A stretch of DNA of 64,000 nt from Trichobilharzia regenti (lineage: Eukaryota > Platyhelminthes > Trematoda > Strigeidida > Schistosomatidae), in contig OX235270.1 in the NCBI GenBank assembly GCA_944472135.2, positions 70,441,168 to 70,505,167 of the forward strand. Direction: 5' to 3'. A program made the position numbers and the translations under genes. The notes below the pieces were generated by a model, which searched no databases, was not told the origin of the DNA, and was given only the letters and a program-made list of their open reading frames with translations. Each line of letters begins with the position of its first letter. Positions within the stretch are counted from its first letter, which is position 1. This document shows, one piece after another, positions 41,401 through 56,400 of this stretch.

Positions 41401-44400
41401 TTTTGCAGGCCGACCATAGATACCAGGTGTGCGTCGGCAGGGGATCGAACCTCGGACCATGTGCATGGTCCGCGAGAGTCCCAACCACTGTGCCACCGAC
41501 GCACTTATATATATATACTATATATATATACATATATATACTTACCACACTTAGTAAAAGCATACATAAACCAGAGTAAAGAAATGGGGTGAGGGGAAAC
41601 AACAGTGAGCAAAAATGTTAGATAGAAGGAGTATTTATGTGTGAAATAGTGTAGATTACTAGGATATGGATGGTGAAAAGAAGTAAATACATCTGCACTG
41701 CTGGTTAGTTGCCCACCTAATATGCCAATAATTCTGCTTAAGGTCTTCAGATGACTCTGCGTTTTGCATCCTCACTTAGAAAGATTGTATCATCTGCATG
41801 CCGTAAGTTGTAATGACTGTCACTTGATAAAAAAAAGATAAAATCCTAAAACACAGAATTTAAGTGAAGTTACGTCCAATAATACATGTGTAATTAAATT
41901 AAATCAGAATATTTACATGGACATCCCTGAATAGCACCAGTAGCTGTCGTCACTTCAGATAATATCTCTCTGTATGCTTTAAAACAATTGCAAGAGATAG
42001 GAAAGAGCACATTGTATAGTCTAATACACTTCCTTGACATCACCTTTACAGCTAGACATTGCCACAACATGTCTCATTTGGCTGAGTGGAGTGCAGTCTT
42101 CAGGTCAAAAAGAATGGCAAGTGTTGGACGCCAGTAAACATGGCTGTGCCATGTATCAAGGAGAAAACGTAATCAGGGCACTGTTTCGTGCCGGAAATAT
42201 TTTCGGCATTCTGAAACTTGCTTTTTCGATCTCCACTTATTAGATGGTTGGAGGCAATCGTTAGGAAGCCTTGGACATAGGTTTCGTGCTAGTTGGCACT
42301 CGTTAGTAAGACTTATCTGTAACCTTGAAGGAACTTATGTCCCTTCTGAAATTCGAACCCACGTCACCCAGTGCTGCAGTCAGAGACGTTACAACTGAGC
42401 TATTCAGGCTCGCAATTAGCCTCCTGTAGGATTATAGTGGATACTTTGGTTGGATAGTAGTAACTAGCTTCCAGTCAAAGGATTTCCACTTAGTCTGTTG
42501 AACCTATAATCATAAGTACTGTGGTAGCCAGGCTGAAACCACTTTTTTTATCATTAAAGACTAGTATGATCAGCAGTCTACAAAAGCCTCATCAAGCGAC
42601 CACAGATTTCTAGTTATTAATTCACAACCATTATCGTTGAATATCTCAGGTATCAAACCAATAGATACTTCTCCTTCGACTTAGTTTAAAAACTACATTA
42701 AAAAAGTGATTACAAACGGGTATCAGATTTCTACACCTCATTTAGGCTAGCGTATGATGATGGTCAGATATGACGCATTGCAGTCCAGCTGAGATCTTCT
42801 TGAAATTGTTCCTCTTAGTGTTTTAACTGCCTGATATGAAGATTTATAGCAGTTTTATCTAATTTGCAGTTCGTTTTACTTACTATAGATGATTATGACC
42901 TGGTTTTTAATATACTCAGTGGTTGATGGGTATTATCCAGATCTCATATTTTTCCACTTATTTTCCATTCGTTAGCTCCCAATTTTCAATGTTGTTTCCA
43001 GAACTTCTGGTCAGTTTACATTTGGGCAGCTTTTGTTTCTCGTCATTTTGAAGCTTTTTGGGTCAGTCTTAGATTAGTCACTTTATATGAGCCTGCAGGA
43101 ATCCACTTGCATTTGAAAATCTTTGGTCACAGTGTGAATACTGATAGGAATACATTTGCCATCTCCTCCCTTAATAAAGATTTCATGCTACCACACTGTA
43201 GACATGCAACAACAGGGACATTTCCGTGACTGGAGTCTATGCAGGCATTCCAGAAGAGGTAACAGTATTCCGCTGATGGCCTTTATCGACGACATACAGA
43301 TAAGTGAAAAAATTATCAGTGAAATTAAGGGGTCTAAGCCAAAACATTTTCTGTATGTTGTGTTATGTCCATCCCTCATGTTATTCAAAAACTCTGCACA
43401 AATGATACACTTCTCATGCATGTGTAAGTAATACACAAACAAAATCAGTTTTTATCTTTTGTGGCTGAAACATTCTTTAGAAATTTAGAGGTGAATGTTC
43501 ACAATTTTAGGCAAGTATGAGGATGAAACGCTTGTGGTGTAAAACAGAATGGGGCACACCTCTAAATAGTCTCAAATTTTTTAACGATTTACATAAAAAT
43601 GTCAACAGAGCAAAAATTCTCATTCAGACATTTAGAGGATAAAAGGAATTCGGAGCAAGGAATTTCATTTTCGATAGAGATGAAAGACAAATTTATCGAA
43701 AAGAATGTTCTTTGGTTGGACTTTCTTTTGATAAAAATGTCAACTTTTTAATGAAATGTGAGCCTTAATAGTAGATTATTTTCGGGCTTTTTATTGACAA
43801 GGAAGGAAGAGAGGAATTTATGGCAACTCTCCAAATCTGGCACCTCTTTTACTATGAGGAGATCATAGCGTTATTCCTCAAACTCTAAGTCACATCTTTG
43901 AGAACTTTTTAGTGACTGAGATTATTTGCAGAGAGGATTTTTTTTACTTATCATTTTTTTTCTAACCAGAAGATTGTCATTATGAACTTTTACCAACAGT
44001 CTAGGCGTCATTTTCACCAACGCATTACATAGCTGAAAATTCTTTGTATCAGTTCATTGACCTTCGGTTTATGTTAAACAAAAAAGTGAACTAAGTTCGC
44101 TTGGAATGGATGTAAAAAAGTCGTGCTTAAGCTAAGCTATAACAAATCTCGATCAAAAAAGATGAAAATAATGGCTTTCTAATAAATTCATTCCTGTAAA
44201 CATTTCCTTTGTAAGATGATAAAACTTTGAAGTATGGTGGATGCAGACCTAGTTAAATTGTAGTTACGTTATAGGGTCACTTAATTATTTTTTATTATTA
44301 TTATTTATTTTTTTATTATTTTTGATTACAGCTTGATTCCACATTGTATTTTCGGTACAAGTATGGAATTTTCAGCGTGGATATCGGTAGCCCAAATTTT

Positions 44401-47400
44401 GCAGGCCAACCATAGATATCAGGTGTGCGTCGGCAGGGGATCGAACCTCGGACCATGTGCATGGTCGGCGAGAGTCCTAACCACTGTGCCACCGACGCAC
44501 TTGATTATCAATAGGAATTTCCAAATTGATCACGGATCGATATCAGTTAGAGAACCATTGAAAACCAGGGAACACTGGATGGCTGTTTCATCCTAGCTCA
44601 TATATTATTCAGCCTTGTAACCCGAAGGTCCTGGATTCGAAACGCGGTGATGGGTGCGTACTGCCGATGATTCACAATCTAGGACGAAACAGCTATCCAG
44701 TGATCCCTGGTTTTCAATGGTTCTCTAACTGATATCAATCCGTGGTCAAACTCGTATAAACAAATCTAATCCTTACAAACCAACCATAGAAAATGGGAAT
44801 TTTCTCATTTTAATGTAGATGTACAAAGTCACTTAGTATGTTACCATAATTTAAATTTCCCTTACCTTCCTGTCTGCGGTGATTATTCCTCCCCATATTC
44901 TGCATACATCGCGGAAAGTATAAACGTACTGGAACTTTGCTGGCGTCGGCAACATTTTGGTTCGTGTTTGCTCCCAAACATAACGCGTGATTGGAATCAA
45001 TTTATTCATTAGACAAATAATTTCATCGGATATTTTATGCACTTCATACAGATATTTCTCACAAATAGTTCTAAATATGTAGTCCAGCGTTTGATTATTT
45101 GGCAGTACAGTAGTTAACATACAAAAATGCCGTATTAATCGTGTAGATATATCACTCCTCCTTTTAAGGGGTGTCGTCATAGCGGCCACATACTAATATG
45201 AAAATAAAAACAATCGTTTGAATAGCACGGATCAATTAATTAACTCTTGAAAACGCCTCAGACGAAAACGAAGTTGTGAGCACAAGAGCCAGTCACTGCT
45301 TGTGCCATATCTTGAGAAATAAAACTGTGACATTTTGATTCCCATTCCTTAATACGATTATATCAGTCGATGCGAACAGTTAGACATTATGTATACCCAA
45401 TATTTTATCAGTTAATATTAATACAGAGAACTCAGATTTCTTATCGATCGCAACCCTTCGAATTGAAATCTATCAACTATATAAATATTGTGTTTGACAT
45501 AATGTGATTAGACTACAAATTCTACTAAATAAACATTGGTGAGCATCAAAGGTGTCGAGTTCTCGGAAAATCGCTAGCTCTGTGTCAGTGATTATCATAG
45601 TGTTGTCCTGTGAATGAGAAATTTTACACGTTGCACAATTTGAGTACAACGCAATATAATCCAGTAAAGATGGTGACTAGAAATGACAATAATAGAACTG
45701 ATCTATCTCTTCATTTCACTAGTCATCGAATGGCTTCATTCAACTTATTGTTAACTTATTCTATCTGCATATTCTTAATCATCGTATGTACTATCCTCCT
45801 GATCACCGTAGACATAAATTTCCAAAGATCAGTGAAACGACTAATTTCCCTAATGTTTTGTCGAGCCAAACCTACAAAATCTGAAACCGAAGAGAAGCAC
45901 GATGGTATCCTGGGAGTAAGTGATACATCTGAAGTAGACGACCTGACAGATTCTTGTGGCTTGTGTCTGAAAAGTATTCTCACCTGCAAATGTTTAACAA
46001 TAACGAAAGATGGAAAAAAGATTAAAATTAAGTCTTCATTACGTATGAGTTCAATATACAAGAGACCGAGTAGCAAGAAAGACGTGTTGAAAAGACAGTC
46101 TACAGAAGATATTTATGTCACTGAAAATTACCGACAAAAGGGCGATATATTCAGAGTACGCTTAGAGTTCTTATCTGATCTAGCTGCCTATATGAATATG
46201 CGTGCTCTGAAACACCTGACAAGAGAATCTGTTCTCTCTAGAAGCTCGAACGATAAACTCGTCACTAACGAAGATGCTATCTTCGCCTCCGAATCTGATG
46301 CGATGTTCTACGTTAATTGAAGATAAGCAGGGACCATAAATTGATAAGTAATTGTATTGTTTTCAAATAGCTTTCTAGTGCAAGTGAACAAGAAAAGTGT
46401 TTACTAAAACTGTTGTGTTTTATTTTATTCTGTTGACTGAGAGACAATTTCGGTGATATGACAACATCCACGTCTGAATCATTCACTTCACATGCATTAA
46501 TGGTGGGTTGTTATTATGATTATTGTTTGAAAGTTATCAAGTATCGATGAAAGGAGCTCACTACAACCCTCTCCTATGCGTTTTATTGACTGTGAATGTT
46601 CATCATGGTACAAACACCAGACATTTGATCTGGCCTTATTCGTACTAGACTAAATGATTTGGAATTTCGACCAGTGATCGTCATTAATTCTGTGTTGTCA
46701 AGTAAAGCCAGTTAAGTATACCTCTGTAATGTAAATTGTGTTTTAAATCAATTTGTCGGAATGTTTGGCAATAGAAGCATTCTCCTTGGCTTTTTCTTAT
46801 GGTAAACCTTGAGACAGCATTGATCATTCATTTGATTAGAAAAGCCCAAAGATATCAACGCGTAGAAAAAATTCGTCAACAGTCAGGTGACTACACAATT
46901 GGGCTATACTGTGTTCAGTAGCTGAGCTTTTATTGATTCTTGTCAATGATTCTCAAGAAGGTACTCATGACGACTGTCATCTACCGAGGCATATAATACA
47001 ATCATAGTCTAATAAAGTAGGCAGAAACTCAGGCTACGTACAGAAAAATCAGTTTCATCTCACAAGTGACACCACTAAGTGTTTCTGTCATCTAGTTTCT
47101 GTGCAGTCATTAGGCTGTATTCTAAGCACTTAGCAGTGAAAACGCTGGATATCATTAAGATGGATTAGTGTGACTGTGTGTTGATCCATACAATCATGAG
47201 AGAAGAGGGATAAGTTTAGGTGAAGTGCTTAGAAATATACGCTTCCTGTATGAAGCAACGAAAGAATAAGATAGTCTCGCAGATCACAGCCTTTTCTTAA
47301 TTGACTTTCTAGAGGTTTCAGCTGACAGACAATATGAAAATGATATTATATGACGGGATTCACAGTCCTCTTAGGATGTTTAACAAAGATGTGCAAGTTC

Positions 47401-50400
47401 TTGCATGACGCTGTTTACCTGGAAATGTAACACTTATCCAATACATGCTATGCTTTGGTAGCCATATTGATATGATTTACTGATTTAACTATTTCGCCTT
47501 AATTTCATGATGTCTAGAATGCTATTCAAGAAATTAATGTCAACTAAACAATTAGGCACACCAGCTAGTTTATTTCCCAACACATGATGACAAATTTGCG
47601 TTATTCGACTGAATACATGTAAAATGACCATCAACAATAATATATATGTATGCATATATGTATAGGTTTAACCTTATTACATTGAAGTTTGTCGTAGATA
47701 CAAATTCATTCGATTTTTTCCAGTTATAAAATCCTTCCATTTCAACCAGTTGTCTAAAAAATTCATGGACACTCGGTTCATCATAACTGTTCTGCATAAG
47801 CATATGTAAGTCGTCAATGAAAACGGTGTAACCCCTTTCATCTGTTGGATAGGGCTTAGTCTCGGATGGCTTGCTGGTACATTCCATGATCAGCCTCTAC
47901 AGAATGCGTCAAAAAATGAAAACGATACAGGAAAGAAAAATACTGTTTGTAATTAGTAAGAAGATATAATTGAAATTGTGTGCATTTAGAAACTGAGGTG
48001 AAAATGTAAAATGATCCTTTCAGAAACCCAATATGATATACAGGATTTCATCATGAGCCGACATCAGTCCAAGGACCATTGGAAAACCTGAGAGTACTGG
48101 ACAGCTGTTTCGTCCTAGTTTGGGACTCTTCATCATTTCGCACCCACCAGGATCCAGGACCTTCTGGATATAAGGCGAGCTCGTATAGCAGTAAGCCACT
48201 GGGACCCTATCCAATGGCCCATCAATTCTAACTTCTGCCGAAACTAGGACGAAACAGCTGTCCAGTACTCCCAGGTTTTCCAATGGTTCTCTAACTAATG
48301 TCACCTCATGATGAAATCCTGAAAACCAATCAAATCCCTACAAACCAACACCTGAATCCAATATGATATTTATTCATACTGAACTGAAAGTGAATTATGA
48401 ATGACCATAATACTACAGTCATGCGAATGTTCTCTAGACGAAAGCGAATTTAAGTAGTTTTTCAAATGTTGGTTTTTAGGATTTCGGTCAGTTCCAGGTG
48501 AGATTTCATCACAAGCTAATGTCACTCAGAGAACCAATGATTAGTGGATATCTGCCCTCACAGCGTAAATATCGTAAGTTCGATACCTGGTAGATCTGTG
48601 ATCAAGCAGTCATGGGGAAAGTCCCGAATTAGGATGAGACTAAAAATACAGTCATTTATTAAATCACAGTGACAGAACGTAATATCTACAGAGAGAATTG
48701 TGTGTAAAATACTAAGTAATCGAATAGTAAGCACGAACTCTAATAGACTGAATGGTCTCTCCTACTTTGTTAGACGTCGTCCGGTAGTGACCTGGATTCA
48801 CAATGAAGAATAGAAGAGCGAGTTAACTTTGCACCAAGCTGAAAAACTCAAACCAATGTTCTGTGACTGTGAACGATGAGTCTGTGACACTCAGATTAAT
48901 GGATTTTATCTGAGGTTAGGTGAATTCAATTTACGAAAAGGCGAATAACTCTGGGTAACAACTTCAATTTGGCTTATTCATCCAGTCCTTCTTTTAATTA
49001 AATCGTGGAAGTACCAAAATATAAAATGTCAGAAACTTTATGCAAGCCTATATATAATCCTAGGGGAGGAGAACTTCTTTACACTCGAAAAATACGAAAT
49101 CTGTATGAAATATGTGTAAATGGTGAATAGCGATGTATCTAATAAAAAATGATTCGCAGTTAACCTGTGGTAATATTTCATAACTTAGTTTAATCAATTT
49201 CAACTCAGATTTTACCCTCAATGCATGTTGACGTATATTTTTAAAAGCTTGCATTATTATTATATAAGCAAATTTCATCAAATTCACCTGAAAACTTTCA
49301 ACACTTGTATTATGTGTGAAATTGTAACACATATTGGCCATGTTTTCTTTTTGTAAATTGGAAATGAATCGGTTAACCAGCATGGTTTTCCCACTGCATA
49401 TGTCACCTACTAATAATATAGGTTTGCCTGCTTTTGTCATTGTCTGAAGAAAGTATTCAACGCAATTAGTACACTCGTTTGGAACAAAAAAGTTCATAGT
49501 CCCTCGGCTAGTAAATTCATCAGTAAAGTTTGCGTCGATACGTTTCGACCACAGGATCCAGTTGCCTATCCAACAAAAACAAAACAGAATGTAATTTATA
49601 TGTATATCATTTAGTAAAAGAAAAGTAGGTTTCAGTAGAGAAGAAGCTGAGAGGCATGAGTTTGAAAGGTGTACTACCTGATGAAACTTCGGAGGGAAGG
49701 ATTCAAAACAGACTACTTACTAAAATGTAGTCATGTAAATAGTTGCCACATTATTTTAAGGCTCGTAAATATAAACTAGAGTTTGATTATTGTTTAACTT
49801 AACTTCAACTTAAAAGAAATAAAAAGCTATGCGAAACAACTGCCAACAATAGGCAGCTAATCACAAAATCACTATTAAGTACTGTTTCTTTCTGAAAAGT
49901 GCGTACCCTATTTACCAATAACTTTTAGATTTTTTTTATTTATTTTGATTACAGCTTAATTCCACACTGTATTTTTGGTACTAGTATGGAATTTTCAGCA
50001 TGAATATCGGTAGCCCAAATTTTGCAGGCCGACCATAGATATCAGGTGTGCGTCGGCAGGGGATCGAACCTCGGACCATGTGCATGGTCGGTAAGAGTCC
50101 TAACCACTATGCCACCGACGCAATATTCATAGATGCAATATTCATGGTTACATTAAGGACGATGATTGATTAACTCGCGAAGTGTCTTCCTAAAGTGGTC
50201 ACCAATCAAGATGTTCACTTTTAATACTCGACTACCAAGTTTTGCCGTACAGTAGTCTATATTTCTGCAAATGAATAGATATGGATCGACTTCCTAGATG
50301 AATGTACTACAGTTAATGACAGAAACGTCGTGTTGGATGACGCCACTAATAAAATGCAACATCTTTTTAACAGTCTGGATATATTTTCTGCTCTCCTTAC

Positions 50401-53400
50401 GAATACAAATTGCCAAATCACGACTTGTCAGCATGGACGCACCAACTTGCAAAAATGATTCATGAACCACTCCCAACGATGAACACCACTGTGAACACAC
50501 GAAAATTCTTTGTTTAATCTAGATACATCTCACAGGTTTGTGTCTCATACAATTTTGTCAGTTCAATGATCAAACATTCATGAACTTAAGGAACAAAGCA
50601 CAAATACGATGGATTCTATTGGGATTAACTAACAAAGCCCTTATTCAGAAATAAAAATTTATAGTTTCACTGATATTAAAAGCCCAAATCGCGATACGTT
50701 ACTGGGACAAGACACTTGTCGTTATTGAATGAAATGGTTCAGAAAGCACTAACAAGGTAACTTAGAACGTCTTCAGTGAAATCAAATTTAACAGCTAGAA
50801 AGAAATCAGTGAGTGAAATTCCAATTCTGAATGTCTTGACTAGGATAGAACTAAAAATGCAAGTGTATGAAAAGTGAAGAAAAGCGTCGAAGGGAATTCG
50901 AAGTCGTCATCTATCTATAGCCAAAGGTTCTAGCTTTATCTGTTTCTTGAGCTAGGTAAATCTCATCGAATAATTAAAACTTTTCACCCCTTGCATACAT
51001 TGATCATACTTATTTAAACTTTTATTATGTATCTATTTATTCTTTACCATTACACAACTCCTAATTTTGTAAGATTCTGATTTCAGTTAATTACTGAAAA
51101 GTTCACTTCTTTATGCTGTCTTCATTATTCTTATTTCCACCTGCATAAACTATTTGTACTTTTGTTATCATTGACGATATTATTATTATCGATGTTATTA
51201 CTCATATATTCACAATATTTAACATTTGCATTCGGTTCACAAATTCAGTGTGACATGTGAGGAAAGCTGTATTTGAGCACAGCCTGAGGAAGATCTAAAT
51301 TATATCCCCTGGAAATATCTTTAGGAGAACTTATTAGTTCAGTTTACACCCCCAGTGAATATATTACTAGAAAGATGAGATGAAGAATTGTCTTCCAACC
51401 TCATTGTCAGCCTAGTTTTCTGGGAGGGCAATGGCTTCCCTCATCCAAATTATAATTAACCCACAGATTAGTACAAAGTGGATTGGTTCAGGTTCTCTAG
51501 AGACAGCTGTGTGCAGAAACATGCAATATGAATAAAAGGCAGAATATAAGAACTACAGGATTACTTTCTCTACTAGCAATCTTGTTGCCTTCAGTCCTCA
51601 TTCACAGGTTAAAGTCAGTTAACTTAAACTACTGACAACGGATGAATAGTAACTGATCACACAGACCAGTTTCGTTTCTCAATCTTACCACTTTTAATTA
51701 TTCAAGGGATTTTCAGCATGAATTAGTTTGGTGGACGGTGACTAGCAGTGAAATCCAGAGTGAACATTTGGTCTAACTTGAAACCTGTCAAATGGATGTA
51801 CCTGAAACCTACGGAGGGTGATGGTGTTCTCACTGATATCCAAACCAGAACCCTTATCTTCAAACGCCGGACCATTACCCACCAGATCATATATCTACAC
51901 ATTTCCATGTCTGTTTGCTCTCCACAAAAGTCGTCAAAAATAGAAATGATATACGATTATCTAACCACAATATTTAATACTTTTGAATATGAATACCAGA
52001 GATCAAACTGGAAACAGCTTGATATGTTTACATATGAACCATGAGGATTTCCTTAGGTATAGTAGTGAAAAGTGCATTTGATAAAACTCATATAGGCAGA
52101 CTGAAAAAAGTTTTTATAAAAGTTTTGTATTTCCCAATGAATGAAGAACAAAAACGATATTGTTTTTACTGACGTTTCGCTGATAGCTTTGTCAAAGTAT
52201 TATTAAACCAGAATTTACAAAATCTCAGCTTATAGATAACAACTTAATCGGACCCCGAGCATCCTCTCTATACGCATCTATCTCCTTGCATTTCATCTGG
52301 TAGAACTAGAAGCAGCTATAGGAGGCTATATGCTAGGACTACCAAATACAAAAACTCCACAATACCATATCTGGCATAGCTGTTATGTGATGAGAAATCC
52401 GTTAGGTATGACACGATAAACTTACTACAGCACTCTAACAAATAGTTCCATTAGTTTTTGTTTTCCTTTCCTCGTTACTATTACACTGTTGTTCTCATCT
52501 TCTACCACACATCAACTTTATATTTCAAATCCTGTGGTGCATTGTTTGAAATGAAATACTCTACGCTGTTTTTTTTCTTAATTTTTAATATTTCTTAATT
52601 TTATTTATTTATCTTTGATTTTTAAAAATCTTATATAATTTATGAGGTAATTAGATGCAATATACTGTAATGCACGCTGAAAATTCCATACCTGTACCAC
52701 AAATACCGTTTGGAATAAAGCTGTTATTATTATTATCGTTCATCAACATGCGGTGATTTTCGCGTTGTCCAGTTTGCCAATTGGTAAAGACAACAAAGAG
52801 TTAAGAGGTGAGAAAATAGACTTGGGTCAAGTTAAAAGGACATACTGAAGGCCAAAATAACAATGAAGACCACTAAAAAACTAAATAAGGGAGGTAACAG
52901 TACATCTACCCTAGTATCAAAACAAAGCTTAAAAAAATAAGTGTAGATTGCAAAATCAAGTGTAGATTGTTGGATTTTGTCAGTGTGTAGAATTATGAAA
53001 GTAGTGTGTGTTCACATAGTGAACTTGCTCATCACATTTGCGTTGATTTTGCTACTTCATGGGGAGGGTGTTGTAGCCAGGTCAGATTCTGTTTTAGTCC
53101 ATCATTCCTATTCAGGCAATTTGGATTCCATTCGACATGAAGTGCTTCTGATATCAGACGTTCTTTGTGATCTCTGAAATTTTTCAGGATTATTTCAGTA
53201 TTGTCAAAATCCATTTTGTGTCCTGATTCTATAGCGTGCAGACCTATGGCTGATGATTTTTCAAGCTTTTCTAGTTCAACTGGATTTCTTGGTGGTCAGA
53301 TAGATGCTCTACGGTGTTCATTTCTTCTGATTTTGTTTTCTCGCGATGTTTGTCCAATGTATATTGCATCACATCCCGAGCATTTTATTTTACACACAAT

Positions 53401-56400
53401 TAGATAGAGAATCTTTACGGATTCGGTCTTTCATATAGACAAAATTGCTTTGCAATGTGCCTGATGTTTTGAAGGAAACTATGAACACTTGTCCGATGGA
53501 CCGTACTTACTTATTGAAGAAAAAGAAGAAATCTACCGAATTTAATAAAAATGAAACTGAATACCAGTAGACTTCTTCAAGAACTGAAACCCAAAATTGG
53601 AAATTCTCTCTGGTTTAGACTAAAACCAAAATCTTATGTTAATCTTATGGTTTAATAATACTTTGACAAAGCTATCAGAGAAACACCAGTAAAAACAGTA
53701 TCGTTTTTGTTTTTCATTCATTGCAAAATATGAAAATTTTATAATAATGTATATCAAATATCCAATGCCTAAAATTTTCACACTGTTAAAAAGAATAAAA
53801 TTTATTTAAAAGTTATCCTAATGGTCATAGATATATTCATAATGAACAAGTTGAATTATGTTATTGAAACAATGTAATATTTGAATAATTTTAACAAGAC
53901 AGAAATTATTTTAAGCGATACTGTTCTTGTGTAATCAAGTGTTTCATGCTACTATACTTCAAAAAGATCCTAATTCTCCTAACTGTCTGACTGAGAAAAT
54001 GTGTCCTCATAGCCTTCCCTATACGAAAATAAACGCCTTCTTATAAGAGGTTCATTCCTTAGGAAATATGGCAAAGTTGAACAATAGCGTCCCAAGGGAT
54101 TCGGACGCACGGGTGACCTTTAGCCGACCAATCAGAAAACTGGTGGAGTTTTGCACGAAAAATGACGTATATTTACAAGAAGATGCATGAAAACACATTA
54201 AACAGATAATCTTTCTCAGATATGACTTAAAAATACGTCCCAATTATAATGAGGAGTATCAGTTGCTAACTTAGACTAGTTTCTGTAGACGTATTGATCG
54301 AGGTGACTGGAGATGTGCTGTTTTTGTGAATCATTCATCTCTCTTATCTTGTTGTGCGGTCCTTGCCAAAGCCCTCGGTTAAATTACTATGGTTTCCAGT
54401 AAGAAGACCGACGACTAAATACCAGGAAAATGAGGATAATAAAACAAATTAAAATAAATGACATTAACTATAAATCTATTCCTAACCGCAACCCTAACCT
54501 TAACCCTAGCCCTAATCATAACCCTTATCCAAGCAGTAATTCTAACTCTAATGGTACTTATAACCCTGATTCTAACCCTAACCCGAATACCTATCTTAAC
54601 CCTAACGAGCTATTAACACATTGTCGAAACAGTACTTAAAAACGTGATCTGGGTGAAATTTGCTGCTTAGCTGGTGAATAGCATTGATATTTCAGCTATG
54701 ATAATAGAAGGTGCCATTAGCCAACGACTAGGATGCGTTCAAGGTCATTGAAGCGTTCACACTCCTGGGACGCTATTGTTGAACTTTGCCAGAAATATTC
54801 CTCAATGAATCAAATTTAAGTGATGGACTTGGGCACCGCGACAGGATGTAATTCCATACTGGATAAGTTCATTTTAAATATCGCACAATGATGAAGCATT
54901 AACAACTAGACGACATTTTGAGCATAAATTACTGCTCATAATCAAATCAATTTTAGTAACACTGTTTCATAGTTTGTGTTTTATGTATATTTTCTCTCTT
55001 TCCGTCTCTCCAACTTTCCTTTGTTGTTTGTTGCCAGTTTCCATATCTCCGTTATAGGCGTGATGTCATTCCCTTTGCACGTAGGCGGGGTTAAATCGTT
55101 AAACAAAACTTCTATCCACCTGACTATACTTTTTGATACTATAAACATGTTCCACCCTATTTTGTGATTACACGCAAATGAATGCTATGCAACGGCTGAG
55201 CTTTTTTCTAGATTGTTTAACCTAACAGGATCAAATATTCTAGGTTAGGTTAAATGACCTTAGGGCGATAATAAACGGCAAGGTAGTGAAATCAGGTAAG
55301 TAACAATATATTCATGAAAAAGTCTTCAATGAAAAGTAATGATATTAAACGGAATATCCGGTTAGTTTTGCGTTACGTTAAGTTTAGGCTAGGAACACGT
55401 TAGAGTCGCGTTGGCCTAATTAGTTGGGGTATTAGAATTGATTGGTGTTAGGGTTAGGTGAGGATAATTTCAGGGGATCGAACTTACAGCAGCTGCTGTT
55501 TCAAATACAGAGACGTGGAAATACATATATACATATATCTGTGGTCTAGTGGATAATGTTTCGCTGACTGAAACTAAATGTGCTGTTTTTGAGCTTCACG
55601 ATCCGTCATTACAGATTGCTGGTACATCTGGATGACAGGTCCCAAATAGGATAAAATCGTAATTCTCAGTGCCACCACCAGTCACCACCCACCAAATAAG
55701 TTCACGTTCATCTTCAGACACCGTAGAATCATCCGTACTGGGAGCCAACGTATCAGCAAAAGCATGCTATTTCTTGCTTAATTAATCAAAGGGAAAATCC
55801 AAATTGATTTAGAGCAAAACATTTTCATGAGGTTTACTGTATTAACTAAAAAACATCTCAGACACTTTGATCATCGAATTGGAGATATGGTTAAAAGTAG
55901 TACCTTTAACTGGAGCAAAATTATGCTATTTAAAGCAGATTAATTTATGTAATGTGAAGATCATTCCTACATCACATCACCAAGAAACGTTTAATTCAAA
56001 CGAATTACTGAGTTAAATAAGCAAATTGTTTAGAATAGGTAAGAATGAAAAGGTAACTTTACCGTCGTTGTCGAGACCATAGTCAAAAATTGTTTTGTCA
56101 TTTCCACTTTCTGGTAATGATATATTAAAGTGTCTGTTCACCGTGTTCAGATAAACAGAAAATCTCTGCCGTCCACGTAAGTCCAAAAGACTTGTAAATG
56201 ACCAAATAAGTGAGAATATTGCATATCGTAAAATCTTTTCAGAAGAGGTCGTTTCTTTTATAATTGTCTCAAAAAACTGACAAAACTGTTGGAAATAAAA
56301 TAACTCTGATTCAACAACTTGCACTTCGCTAAAATTATTGCAGATAAATGTGTATAGAAGCGGGAAAAGATATTCTACTGATGACTTCAGAATATTCACA

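Noticed and set aside
43156..43442. Overlapping ORFs on both strands, possible transposase
   Set aside because: A few cysteines on the minus strand suggested a zinc-binding domain, but there is no ordered motif or conserved block.
50294..50500. 68-codon minus-strand ORF as a dynein exon
   Set aside because: It lies between two exons whose phases already join correctly, and its sequence matches no dynein block.
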